Made by a program: the position numbers and the translations under genes. The notes beneath the pieces were generated by a model. It was not told where the DNA came from. It worked only from the letters and a program-made list of their open reading frames with translations, and searched no databases. 64,000 bases of DNA from Alteromonas macleodii ATCC 27126 (GTDB lineage Bacteria > Pseudomonadota > Gammaproteobacteria > Enterobacterales > Alteromonadaceae): assembly GCF_000172635.2 (NCBI RefSeq), contig NC_018632.1:806001-870000 (forward strand), read 5' to 3'. This document shows positions 46,259-53,976 of this stretch, piece after piece (the first letter of the stretch is position 1; each line of letters begins with the position of its first letter).

Positions 46259-47191
46259 ATGAAACGTTTATTAACTGCTTTACTACTTTGCTCTGCTGCT
46301 GGTGGTCTTGCGAACGCACAAAGTGCGCAAAAATATGACACGCTATCAAATGAATTAGAAATAATGTCTGGGGTACTCAAAACGTCCTTACGACAAAATG
46401 CCGCGACTGATTCTTGGAGAGTGAGTCAAATTGAAACCAGCTATCTTGCTGGGCAGGGGGCGGTATTTACTTTTTCAGTAAGAGGCCAAAGCGGTAACTG
46501 GGTACGAGAGATAGAAACGCTGGTAGAAGGATTAGTTGCCACCGTACCACCTGCACCACCAGTTCCGTCTGCAAATTCGTTTAGTGATGTAGATGACATT
46601 GTGTTTGAAGCAGCCAGAGAGTGGGAAGCTTACGCAGAAGAAACCAGCCATCGTTTTTCTCAGGCGTTTGCTGACAACAATAGTCGCTTACGCGACTTGC
46701 GCAACATGCAGCGTGAACTTGCCTGGGAAGCAAGAGAAGTAGAGCGTGAACTGCGAGATATTACCTTTGAATTGCGTCACGCAGACGAGGCGCGAAAAAA
46801 AGAGTTACTCGCGCAAAAAGAGCAGTCTGGTGAGCAGCTTAAGCAATTAGAAGCGAAAGAGAAAAGCATGAGGGATGAGCTCAAAGCCATTGAAAAAGAA
46901 CAGACTAAACAAATGGAGGCGCGAAAAGCGCAGCAGCAGCAAGCTTACAAAACGTTTCTGGCCGGTTTTGAGTCGAGCATGAGCGAGACCTTATGCCGAT
47001 TTGGGTCAGGCTTACGCGGTCTGCCGGAAAATGAACATATCAGCATGGTGCTGAAAGATTTTGAGATGGACGAGAGTCGCGAGCGCAAAGACCGAATTTA
47101 TGTATTTACTCGTGCTGATATAGTGCGCTGTGTTCAAGAAAAAATAGACGCGAATAAACTTCTCACCAACGCTAATATTTATCAGTTCTAA
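46259..47191 (+). CDS. Secreted coiled-coil protein, third gene of the sigma operon
   Basis: A 310-residue protein with a signal peptide (MKRLLTALLLCSAAGGLANA, then Q). Residues about 125-225 form a long charged coiled coil rich in Arg, Glu and Lys (for example NMQRELAWEAREVERELRDI). The C-terminal about 80 residues look globular, with two cysteines (SETLCRFGSGLRGLP and DIVRCVQEKID). A Pro-rich linker (TVPPAPPVPS) lies near residue 95. I do not recognise the family. It starts 17 bases after the anti-sigma gene, and a strong terminator closes the operon. It may be the periplasmic sensor or effector of the system (inference). Confidence 0.7.
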   Translation: MKRLLTALLLCSAAGGLANAQSAQKYDTLSNELEIMSGVLKTSLRQNAATDSWRVSQIETSYLAGQGAVFTFSVRGQSGNWVREIETLVEGLVATVPPAPPVPSANSFSDVDDIVFEAAREWEAYAEETSHRFSQAFADNNSRLRDLRNMQRELAWEAREVERELRDITFELRHADEARKKELLAQKEQSGEQLKQLEAKEKSMRDELKAIEKEQTKQMEARKAQQQQAYKTFLAGFESSMSETLCRFGSGLRGLPENEHISMVLKDFEMDESRERKDRIYVFTRADIVRCVQEKIDANKLLTNANIYQF

Positions 47192-47241
47192 ATAAATAAG
47201 CACGGCGCACTTATGAACGCTTTGCTTTGTTAAAACAGTAC

Positions 47242-47286
47242 GCGCGCCTTCGTTAATGAACGTTGATAACGAAGGCGCGCTTTTTA
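47242..47286 (+). terminator. Strong terminator of the sigma operon
   Basis: GCGCGCCTTCGTTA and TAACGAAGGCGCGC form a perfect 14-pair stem with an 11-base loop, followed by TTTTTATT, just before the convergent phosphatase-like gene. Confidence 0.92.
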
Positions 47287-47291
47287 TTGGC

Positions 47292-47819
47292 CTACATTTT
47301 AGGTGCAATATGCCCTAATTCTGCTGCCCAAGTGAGTTCGGATCTCTTAAGGTTATTTGCCGCACTAGCGCCAAAGCTGTGCAGCGCATTGTAAGCGCTA
47401 TTAGATGGAACACGGCAATAGTGGCAAAGTGCATAGAACAAAAGGCTACAGCGGTGCTGTGAGCCATCGCAGTGTAAGTATATCTTCGCTCCTTCGGTCA
47501 ACATTTGAGATAGTTCATGAAGGTATTGATGAAGATGCGTATCCTCAGTAGGCGATTCTGACGATGGATGTACAAAGGGAACCCATAGCCACTCTAGCCC
47601 AGCTGCAACAGAATTGTCGCGTATAACTGGCGCATGTTCTTCACTGGTCTGAACCGTTGCAATATGGGTAACACCCAGTGACTTAAGGCGTTTAAAGTCA
47701 CTTTCAACGGGCTTTTTACCCAAGCATATTTGTCCTGCGTGTAGTGAAAACCACGCAATACCTGGTGTCAACGTAGTGCTGTTTTCCTTTTTCTCGGCGT
47801 CTTGCTTGTTTGTTAGCAT
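47292..47819 (-). CDS. Dual-specificity-phosphatase-like protein (HCX5R)
   Basis: A 175-residue soluble protein. The segment YLHCDGSQHRCSLLFYALCHYCR contains the phosphatase signature HCX5R, with nucleophile C117 and R123. Upstream SDFKRLKSLGVTHIATVQTSEEH looks like the first part of a DSP/cyclin-dependent-kinase-inhibitor-3-type domain, where a short protein strand and a general-acid loop are expected. The likely reaction is hydrolysis of a phosphate ester on protein, RNA or lipid. The substrate is unknown. It converges on the ECF sigma operon and is followed leftward, on its own strand, by that operon's terminator. Confidence 0.65.
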   Translation of the reverse strand: MLTNKQDAEKKENSTTLTPGIAWFSLHAGQICLGKKPVESDFKRLKSLGVTHIATVQTSEEHAPVIRDNSVAAGLEWLWVPFVHPSSESPTEDTHLHQYLHELSQMLTEGAKIYLHCDGSQHRCSLLFYALCHYCRVPSNSAYNALHSFGASAANNLKRSELTWAAELGHIAPKM

Positions 47820-47865
47820 AAGTTTTTACATGGTTTTGGCATAGCAGCTTAATTTGAGCCTTTTA

Positions 47866-48543
47866 TTAAACGACAAAATAATAAATTGAAAAGTAGTGGC
47901 AGCTACATCCGCCAATCACGAACATGTGCCAAATTGCATGGGTGTACTTTACCTTTTTTGCCACGTAAAAGCACACGCCTACACTGAAACACAGCCCGCC
48001 TGCTACCAATAACCATAGGCCAGCACCGGGAAGGGCGACATAAAGAGGGTAGATAAGACCCAGTGCAATCCATCCCATCAGCAAATAAGTCATCACGGAT
48101 ACCTTTGGGAAACGGTGCTGCGCGACGAGCTTAAACGCCACGCCGCCAATTGCCAAGCTCCAGATAATCGCGGTCATAGTAATACCCAACACGCCACCAA
48201 TCGAAACCAGTAACAATGGTGTGTAAGTACCTGCTATCAATAAGTATATTGCGCTGTGGTCAAATAGCTTAAGCCATCCCTTTGCCTTTTGATGGGAAAT
48301 GGCGTGATAAAGGGTTGAGCTTAAAAACACCAGAATGAGTGTAGAGCCATAAATAGCTGCAGTAGTTAACGCGAGCGTATCTTCCGCTCGATACAACATA
48401 AATACTAAACCCACGATAGCAGCAATAAAGCCAACCCCATGACTAATACTGTTCAGCCACTCTTCCAGTACAGAGTAGGCTTTTGCAGGAATGCTTTTTG
48501 ATTGCGGCACAGCCTGTGTCTGAATCTGTTCTTGGATCATCAC
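47866..48543 (-). CDS. Hemolysin III/PAQR-family membrane protein
   Basis: A 225-residue protein with seven hydrophobic segments and the family's metal-site motifs. EEWLNSISHGVGFIAAIVGL opens the first helix, LVFLSSTLYHAISH carries Ser and His ligands, LFDHSAIYLLIAGTYTPLLL marks the third helix, and HAIWHMFVIGGCSCHYFSIYY closes the last. Bacterial members (YqfA/TrhA) affect membrane lipid homeostasis, and a true hemolytic role is not established. It ends 47 bases upstream of the phosphatase-like gene on the same strand and may be co-transcribed with it. A TATAAT -10-like element lies on the same strand at about 48699-48704. Confidence 0.92.
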   Translation of the reverse strand: MMIQEQIQTQAVPQSKSIPAKAYSVLEEWLNSISHGVGFIAAIVGLVFMLYRAEDTLALTTAAIYGSTLILVFLSSTLYHAISHQKAKGWLKLFDHSAIYLLIAGTYTPLLLVSIGGVLGITMTAIIWSLAIGGVAFKLVAQHRFPKVSVMTYLLMGWIALGLIYPLYVALPGAGLWLLVAGGLCFSVGVCFYVAKKVKYTHAIWHMFVIGGCSCHYFSIYYFVV

Positions 48544-48877
48544 AGCTCCTGTTTTTTTATTTCTAAGAATAATGGGTAGTAAATGCCCTTAAAGCCTCTT
48601 GTCGCACTTTCTCGATAAGACATGCGAGCATTTCAGCGACTAGCGCTTTCAATTGAAGCGCGCAGTTCAGCATTTTCCCTACTACGTCCATTAGGACAAT
48701 TATAGCGCACACTTGTTCGCTCAATGCGAAAATAATAACAGAAAACGTCAAAAATCTGATGACAATCAGATTACAAAAAGAGGTTAAAATACCAATACGC
48801 ATAGATAATTGCCCACTCACAAGGCGCTGGTAAGTTTCCTAGCAAAGCATGGGAATGCAGGGCTGAGTGGTGATGAT
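48544..48877 (-). other. Intergenic region upstream of the PAQR gene
   Basis: A 334-base stretch containing an 85-codon leftward frame (48563-48820) with no ribosome site or family resemblance. TATAAT on the minus strand at 48699-48704 could be a -10 element for the PAQR gene, though no good -35 hexamer sits at the right distance. Nothing else was recognised. Confidence 0.4.
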
Positions 48878-49330
48878 CTATCCGGACTGTTTTAAATCTG
48901 CATTCTCGAAACAGCCGCCTAATTTGTCCAGTAGGACTTTTAACGTACGGCTTTCATCTGCAGTCATGCCATTGAGCTTGCAGAGCATCTGCGCAGGCAC
49001 GTCTTCTGCTATGGCTTTCTTCTTCTTGCCCGTTTCAGTGAGTTGAACGCGCTTAACGCGTTTGTCGGCTTTATCTTTAGTGACAACTAAGAAGCCTTTG
49101 TCTTGTAGCTTTTTAAGAATCAGTGACATAGCACCACCGTCTATGGCCGTTCTGTCTAAAAGCTCGGCAATAGTAATGCCATCATTTTCCCATAGCGCCA
49201 TTAAAGTCACATATTGAGGATAGGTGATATCCAGCGCTTTAAGAAGGGGGCGGTAAGCACGAGTGAATGCATTCGACAGCGTATAAAAGCGGTGGCAAAG
49301 CTGATTTTCCAACTTCAATAATTCTGACAT
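48878..49330 (-). CDS. ohrR: MarR-family organic-hydroperoxide sensor/repressor OhrR
   Basis: A 150-residue MarR protein. The N-terminus LLKLENQLCHRFYTLSNAF carries C12, at the place of the reactive cysteine of OhrR (C15 in Bacillus subtilis). Helix-turn-helix and wing: TIAELLDRTAIDGGAMSLILKKLQDKGF, then a DKADKRVKRVQLTETGK wing. Oxidation of the cysteine by organic hydroperoxides or hypochlorite releases the repressor from DNA. It is divergent from ohr, and the shared 139-base region carries two near-identical palindromes suitable as operators. Both the gene pair and the cysteine support the name. Confidence 0.93.
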   Translation of the reverse strand: MSELLKLENQLCHRFYTLSNAFTRAYRPLLKALDITYPQYVTLMALWENDGITIAELLDRTAIDGGAMSLILKKLQDKGFLVVTKDKADKRVKRVQLTETGKKKKAIAEDVPAQMLCKLNGMTADESRTLKVLLDKLGGCFENADLKQSG

Positions 49331-49374
49331 GACGCTTAACCCTTATCGATACGGCTTTTTCTTAACAATAATAT

Positions 49375-49386
49375 TTTGCATACAAA
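49375..49386. promoter_or_regulatory. OhrR operator candidate, ohrR-proximal
   Basis: TTTGCATACAAA, an almost perfect palindrome with AT-rich flanks, lies 45 bases from the ohrR start and matches the second copy at 49423-49434 in 11 of 12 bases. Confidence 0.7.
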
Positions 49387-49422
49387 GCACTTGATCTGCA
49401 AGTTGGTTTGGTGATAATTTAT

Positions 49423-49434
49423 TTTGCATGCAAA
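49423..49434. promoter_or_regulatory. OhrR operator candidate, ohr-proximal
   Basis: TTTGCATGCAAA is a perfect 12-base palindrome, 36 bases upstream of the ohr start. The flanks ATTTTGCATGCAAAG repeat those of the first copy, exactly 48 bases away. Confidence 0.75.
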
Positions 49435-49469
49435 GTAGTTGTTTAAATAAACCTATGAGGAGAGTAACT

Positions 49470-49898
49470 ATGCATAAACTTCAACAAGTCGTTTATACCG
49501 GAAGTGCAACAGCAACGGGTGGTCGCGAAGGAACAGCGAAATCAAGTGATGGTAAGCTAGACCTTAAACTCTCTACACCTAAAGAATTGGGCGGTGCAGG
49601 TGGAGAAGGGACGAACCCTGAACAAATGTTCGCAGCGGGCTATTCGGCGTGCTTTATCGGTGCACTTAAGCATGTGGCTGCATCGCAAAAAATTAAGCTG
49701 GCCGATGACATTAGTGTAACTGGCAACGTTGCAATTGGACCTATTGAACAAGGCTTTGCTATTGCAGTAAAACTGACGGTAGATTTGGGCGATATGGACA
49801 AAGCACAAGCGCAAGGCTTGGTAGAAACTGCGCATCAAGTATGCCCATACTCAAATGCGACCCGCGGTAACATTGAAGTAGATATTAGCCTTGCTTAA
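49470..49898 (+). CDS. ohr: Organic hydroperoxide resistance protein
   Basis: A 142-residue thiol peroxidase that reduces organic and fatty-acid hydroperoxides using lipoylated protein as reductant. The ATG at 49470 follows GAGGAGAG and gives the standard start MHKLQQVVYTGSATATGGREG. Catalytic cysteines: C61 in GYSACFIGAL and C125 in HQVCPYSNATRGN. The catalytic Arg is in GGREG, and the Glu lies in the TNPEQMFAAG segment. It is divergent from ohrR and should be induced by organic peroxides. Confidence 0.97.
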   Translation: MHKLQQVVYTGSATATGGREGTAKSSDGKLDLKLSTPKELGGAGGEGTNPEQMFAAGYSACFIGALKHVAASQKIKLADDISVTGNVAIGPIEQGFAIAVKLTVDLGDMDKAQAQGLVETAHQVCPYSNATRGNIEVDISLA

Positions 49899-49949
49899 TT
49901 AAACGGCAAACGAGTCAGCGGTTTACGCAGATAGTTAATGCCCTCGTCA

Positions 49950-49983
49950 GATAGCTACGCCTTCGTCAGATGGCGTAGCTATC
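49950..49983 (+). other. 12-pair hairpin downstream of ohr
   Basis: GATAGCTACGCC and GGCGTAGCTATC form a perfect 12-pair stem with a 10-base loop about 50 bases after ohr. No T-run follows, so a terminator role is uncertain; transcript protection is an alternative. The flanking CGTCAGAT occurs twice. Confidence 0.5.
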
Positions 49984-50118
49984 CTGCACTTATTCACGTT
50001 AACCCTTACTGCTTTTCGAAATATAGCGCAGTTACAACGCAGCTCTTCGAATTAGAGTCGCCAGTCATATAACAGATTGATACACTGAGGTCGTATCAAT
50101 CATCCTTTAGGAAGTTAT

Positions 50119-52065
50119 ATGAAAAAATACGGATTACTGGCTACATTCGTATGCGCGCCTGTTTTGTTCGCATGCAGCGACAACAGCAATGTAGACGCAG
50201 CCAAGACAGACAAAGATCAAGCCGTCAGCGTAGGCTCGACTTCAAACACTGAAGCACAAAATGTTGCAGTAGCAAACCAAGCTGACGCGGCTATTGCCTC
50301 TGGGGTAGATTATCACTCCTTCGCGAACCCTAATGAGATTCGAGTTACCCATCTCAGCCTAAACCTAACTGCAAACTTTGAGACCAAGCAGCTTGTTGGC
50401 GACGTAACGCTTGATGTAAAGCGTGAAAAGCCCGACAACAACACATTGGTGTTAGATACGCGAGCATTAGACATTCAAAGTGTTACCGTAGACGGTGAAA
50501 GTGTTCCTTTTGAAATGGGAGAGGTTGACCCTGATTTAGGTACACCTCTTACGATTACGTTACCTAGTTCCGCAAACGCAGTAACGGTTGCGTATTCAAC
50601 CTCACCTGAAGCGTCTGGCGTACAATGGTTAACGCCAGCGCAAACTGCAGGTAAAAAGCACCCGTTCCTGTTTACCCAAGCGCAAGCGGTTCACGCGCGA
50701 AGCTTTATTCCGCTTCAAGACTCACCGCAAGTACGCGTAACCTATGACGCGACCATTAAGACACCTGAAGCGCTGTTGGCGGTGATGAGTGCGTCAAACG
50801 ATCCTACCACCGAGCGCGATGGTGAATATGAGTTCACTATGCCGCAGCCTATCCCTTCGTATCTTATCGCGTTGGCAATAGGTGATTTAGAATTTAAAGC
50901 CATGGGTGAGCGTACCGGTGTGTATGCTGAGCCTGCGCTACTTGAAAGTGCAGCGAAAGAATTTGAAGACACTGAGGCGATGTTAGAAGTAACAGAAGAA
51001 ACCTATGGACCTTACCAATGGGACCGTTACGATCTGCTAATTCTACCACCGTCATTCCCGTTTGGCGGTATGGAAAACCCTCGTTTGTCGTTTATCACCC
51101 CAACGGTCATTGCTGGTGATAAAAGCTTGGTTTCATTGATTGCTCATGAACTGGCGCACAGCTGGTCTGGTAACACGGTAACAAACGCTACATGGCGTGA
51201 TCTGTGGTTAAACGAGGGCTTCACAACCTACTTAACTTACCGAATTATGGAAATGATCTACGGTCACGATCGTTTCAAAAAAGAAGCGGTGCTCGGTTAT
51301 CAAGACCTGGAGAATGATGTTGCTGCATTAGAGGAAAATGATGAGATCCTGGCTATCGACCTTCGTGGTCGCAATCCGGACGATGTTTTCTCAAATATTC
51401 CCTATGAAAAAGGCGCACTGTTCTTACGTGAAATTGAACAAAAGATTGGCCGAGAAAACTTTGATGCTTTCTTAATGCAGTACTTTAAAGACTTTGCTTT
51501 TAAGAGCATTACTACCGACACGTTTATTGCTTATTTAGATGATACCTTGTTAAAGCAGTATCCAGATAAGCTAGACGCGGAGCGCATCCAAACGTGGATT
51601 TTTGAACCAGGCATTCCCGAGGGAGCGCCACAGCCAGAATCTGATGCGTTCACTAAAATCGATGACACACGAAGCGCTTGGCTTTCTGGCGACGTGAAAG
51701 CGGCGGATATTGAAACCGCGCAGTGGACTGTACACGAGTGGCTATATTTTCTAAACAACATGCCCGAATCGCTAAGCAACGCACACCTGGCTGAGCTAGA
51801 TTCAGCGTTTTCACTCACCTCGACTAAAAACAACGAAATTGCTCATAGCTGGTTGATGATCGCAGTAGAGAATAACTATCAGCCTGCCTATGATCGTTTG
51901 TATAGCTACTTGGTGTCGATAGGGCGCAATAAGCTTGTTAAGCCCCTTTATCGCGAGCTATCAAAAACACCTGAAGGCAAGGCGTTTGCAAAACGCGCAT
52001 TTGAAGAAGCGAAACCGGGCTATCACCCACTTACAGTGAAAGCTAATGAAGGCTATGTGAACTAA
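50119..52065 (+). CDS. M1-family zinc aminopeptidase, periplasmic lipoprotein
   Basis: A 648-residue protein with a lipoprotein signal (GLLATFVCAPVLFAC-S). Then come the M1 beta-sandwich domain (HLSLNLTANFETKQLVGDV), the exopeptidase motif FGGMENP, the zinc site HELAHSWSGN near residues 343-352 with the second Glu in LWLNEGFTTYL, and a leukotriene-A4-hydrolase-type C-terminal helical domain. It removes N-terminal amino acids from peptides, and the lipobox places it at a membrane facing the periplasm. AGGAAG precedes the ATG. It is monocistronic with a clean terminator about 110 bases downstream. Confidence 0.95.
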   Translation: MKKYGLLATFVCAPVLFACSDNSNVDAAKTDKDQAVSVGSTSNTEAQNVAVANQADAAIASGVDYHSFANPNEIRVTHLSLNLTANFETKQLVGDVTLDVKREKPDNNTLVLDTRALDIQSVTVDGESVPFEMGEVDPDLGTPLTITLPSSANAVTVAYSTSPEASGVQWLTPAQTAGKKHPFLFTQAQAVHARSFIPLQDSPQVRVTYDATIKTPEALLAVMSASNDPTTERDGEYEFTMPQPIPSYLIALAIGDLEFKAMGERTGVYAEPALLESAAKEFEDTEAMLEVTEETYGPYQWDRYDLLILPPSFPFGGMENPRLSFITPTVIAGDKSLVSLIAHELAHSWSGNTVTNATWRDLWLNEGFTTYLTYRIMEMIYGHDRFKKEAVLGYQDLENDVAALEENDEILAIDLRGRNPDDVFSNIPYEKGALFLREIEQKIGRENFDAFLMQYFKDFAFKSITTDTFIAYLDDTLLKQYPDKLDAERIQTWIFEPGIPEGAPQPESDAFTKIDDTRSAWLSGDVKAADIETAQWTVHEWLYFLNNMPESLSNAHLAELDSAFSLTSTKNNEIAHSWLMIAVENNYQPAYDRLYSYLVSIGRNKLVKPLYRELSKTPEGKAFAKRAFEEAKPGYHPLTVKANEGYVN

Positions 52066-52173
52066 GACTTTATTAGACTCATATGAACCGGTCTCGATAA
52101 GAAGACCTTCGTTTTTGTGATAACGACAATAAAGGTCTACGTTTGTAGATTGCCGTTACTTGGCTAAAAAATT

Positions 52174-52203
52174 AAAGCAGCTCAATTGAGCTGCTTTTTT
52201 TGT
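52174..52203 (+). terminator. Rho-independent terminator of the M1 peptidase gene
   Basis: AAAGCAGCTCAA and TTGAGCTGCTTT form a perfect palindromic stem running into a run of Ts. Confidence 0.88.
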
Positions 52204-52247
52204 GTCTGTCACTGGTATAGAAAACGCGAGAGAAAAAATAATAAAAA

Positions 52248-52265
52248 TTTGAACAATTGTTCAAA
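52248..52265. promoter_or_regulatory. Perfect 18-base palindrome TTTGAACAATTGTTCAAA
   Basis: A perfect palindrome, 121 bases upstream of the peroxiredoxin start, in an AT-rich promoter region. Its form (TTGAAC-AATT-GTTCAA) is typical of TetR-family operators. No TetR gene is present in the window. The region from 52066 to 52385 otherwise holds only the preceding terminator. Confidence 0.6.
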
Positions 52266-52385
52266 TAAACGATCTGAAAGTTGGGTACAACGTATAAAAT
52301 TTTACTTTGATGTGTATCTGTACAAAGCAGCTTATCGCGATCTCGCTTGTACTTTGAAGGATTAAACCGACTTTAAGGAGTTTTT

Positions 52386-52921
52386 ATGTATACGCAAAAA
52401 ATGCATCCAGCAACGACATTTCCCGATGTCTCAGCAACCCTATCGACAGGGGAAACGGTGTCGCTTACCAATAAAGAAGAGGGATGTGATTGGAAAATGG
52501 TGGCTGTTTATCGCGGTAAACACTGTCCAATATGTACTAAATTCCTGAACAAATTAGAAGATTATAAAGGTCGTCTACGCGAGCTCAATATTGATTTGGT
52601 GGCTGTAAGTGGTGACAGCAAAGCACAGCTCGATGAGCATCTAGACGACCTGTCGATTACGTTCCCTATTGCTTACGGTCTCTCGCAAGAAGATATGGAA
52701 AAACTTGGGCTATATATCTCCAAGCCGCGCTCAGATAAAGAAACCGACCACAATTTTGCTGAACCTGCGCTATTTGTAGTGAATGAAAAAACGACATTCA
52801 TATTGCTGAAATAGCAAATGCGCCGTTTGTGCGCCCAGACTTAGAGCAACTCGTATCAGGCTTGGAGTTTATACGTAACCCGGATAACAACTACCCCATT
52901 CGAGGCACCTTTAAAGGATAA
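52386..52921 (+). pseudogene. Peroxiredoxin (AhpC/TSA family), frameshifted as sequenced
   Basis: A thioredoxin-fold peroxidase. The active site is RGKHCPICTKF, with C47 as the likely peroxidatic cysteine and C50 three residues later, the CxxC type. The uninterrupted frame ends at 52814 after NEKTTFILLK. Adding one A to the run at 52786-52791 restores VVNEKNDIHIAEIANAPFVR and continues to a clean end (PDNNYPIRGTFKG) at 52921, 178 residues in all. Sequencing error is likely. A perfect palindrome lies upstream and a terminator follows. AAGGAG precedes the ATG. Substrate preference is unknown. Confidence 0.87.
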
Positions 52922-52956
52922 GGTTAACAGGCCCTAGTTATGTGAGATTAAAAGGT

Positions 52957-52987
52957 AAGGCTCTGGTGGTTTTCAGAGCCTTTTTTA
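52957..52987 (+). terminator. Terminator of the peroxiredoxin gene
   Basis: AAGGCTCTG and CAGAGCCTT form a 9-pair stem with an 8-base loop, followed by TTTTTATTT, 36 bases after the restored stop. Confidence 0.85.
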
Positions 52988-53051
52988 TTTACATATAGAA
53001 ACCGTCAAAAGCTAGTCTTAATTTTATCCCTTGCTTATTGTTTCCTATTGC

Positions 53052-53654
53052 TTACTCGTTTTCAACTGACACTGAAAAAGCAATGGGGGCCATCTGCTTT
53101 TTAAAGTCTTCCAGTGCATCTAAAGGTAGCTCAACATTTATTAGCACACTGCTTCCATAGTTACAGTTCGCAATTTTACCTTGAGCTTGCTCTACCAAGT
53201 GACGTACAAACTGCTCGTGTTTGAAACCGATGTCTACGCTAAGCGGTTCCAGCTTTATCTCTTGTCTTACCTCAAGAGCATCTATGGCTTGCTGTGCTGC
53301 AGCCGAGTAAGCCCTTACCAATCCACCCGCACCTAATTTAATCCCGCCAAAATACCGCGTGACAATAATCATGATGTCGCCGATATCTTTGTGCTGGAGT
53401 ACATTTAATATGGGTTTACCGGCAGTGCCGCTAGGCTCGCCGTCATCAGCCATCGCCGCGCTACTTGGCGAGTTAGGGTTGCCAAAAACATAAGCCCAGC
53501 AATGGTGTCTGGCGTCGGGATACCGTTGTTTCACACTATCTAAAAGCGCCATTGCACTTTCACGAGAATTTGCAAAGCCGGCACAAGCAATGAATTTGCT
53601 TTTCTTAATTTCGTACAGGATTTCTACCTGTTTAGCTGGAACGGGATAAGTCAT
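53052..53654 (-). CDS. yigZ: YigZ/IMPACT-family protein (UPF0029)
   Basis: A 200-residue cytoplasmic protein. The N-terminal UPF0029 domain shows EIKKSKFIACAGFANSRESA, DARHHCWAYVFG, DDGEPSGTAGKPIL and TRYFGGIKLGAGGLVRAYS, all hallmark segments. A short ferredoxin-fold C-terminal domain (about residues 135-198) follows. E. coli YigZ has this length and layout. The molecular role is not settled; eukaryotic IMPACT regulates translation through GCN1, and bacterial members bind RNA or nucleotides. It converges on the peroxiredoxin gene. Confidence 0.93.
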   Translation of the reverse strand: MTYPVPAKQVEILYEIKKSKFIACAGFANSRESAMALLDSVKQRYPDARHHCWAYVFGNPNSPSSAAMADDGEPSGTAGKPILNVLQHKDIGDIMIIVTRYFGGIKLGAGGLVRAYSAAAQQAIDALEVRQEIKLEPLSVDIGFKHEQFVRHLVEQAQGKIANCNYGSSVLINVELPLDALEDFKKQMAPIAFSVSVENE

Positions 53655-53976
53655 CAGCGCATTGTAAGCTAAGACAATTTTTTATTTAAGCCAAATAAGG
53701 TAAGCAGTGTGTTTTATCGCTTAATAAAACGAAATTTTAGACGACGATAGGCTCAGATAGAACGCAGTGGTCAAAAATACTACTATTTGGCGAATTATCT
53801 TGAAAGGTCGTATTTCGTTTACCGTTCTAGCGGGTGCTTATTTCTGGGTTTGTAGTTAAGTTTTTGAATTTAAATGGCTTTATAAAGTTGGCGCAGTGAT
53901 TGTAATAGTGAATATGAGTGTGGCCAAGGCGTAACGCCACAACAACGTAACTTCGTCCCAATAAGGAAATCATGCT
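53655..53976. other. Divergent intergenic region, no gene seen
   Basis: A 322-base stretch between yigZ (leftward) and the DUF3718 gene (rightward). It has no plausible coding frame or RNA gene. AAGGAAA at about 53962 serves the downstream gene. A short GGCGTAACGCC inverted repeat lies near 53929. Confidence 0.4.

Noticed and set aside
48563..48820. 85-codon leftward frame upstream of the PAQR gene
   Set aside because: No ribosome site, no recognisable family, and a -10-like TATAAT lies inside it. A short helical protein starting internally cannot be fully excluded.
52386..52921. Programmed -1 ribosomal frameshifting as explanation for the peroxiredoxin
   Set aside because: The A-run is not in the X-XXY-YYZ phase relative to the zero frame, and the same kind of one-base loss occurs in unrelated genes at non-slippery sites such as CTTATTACG.
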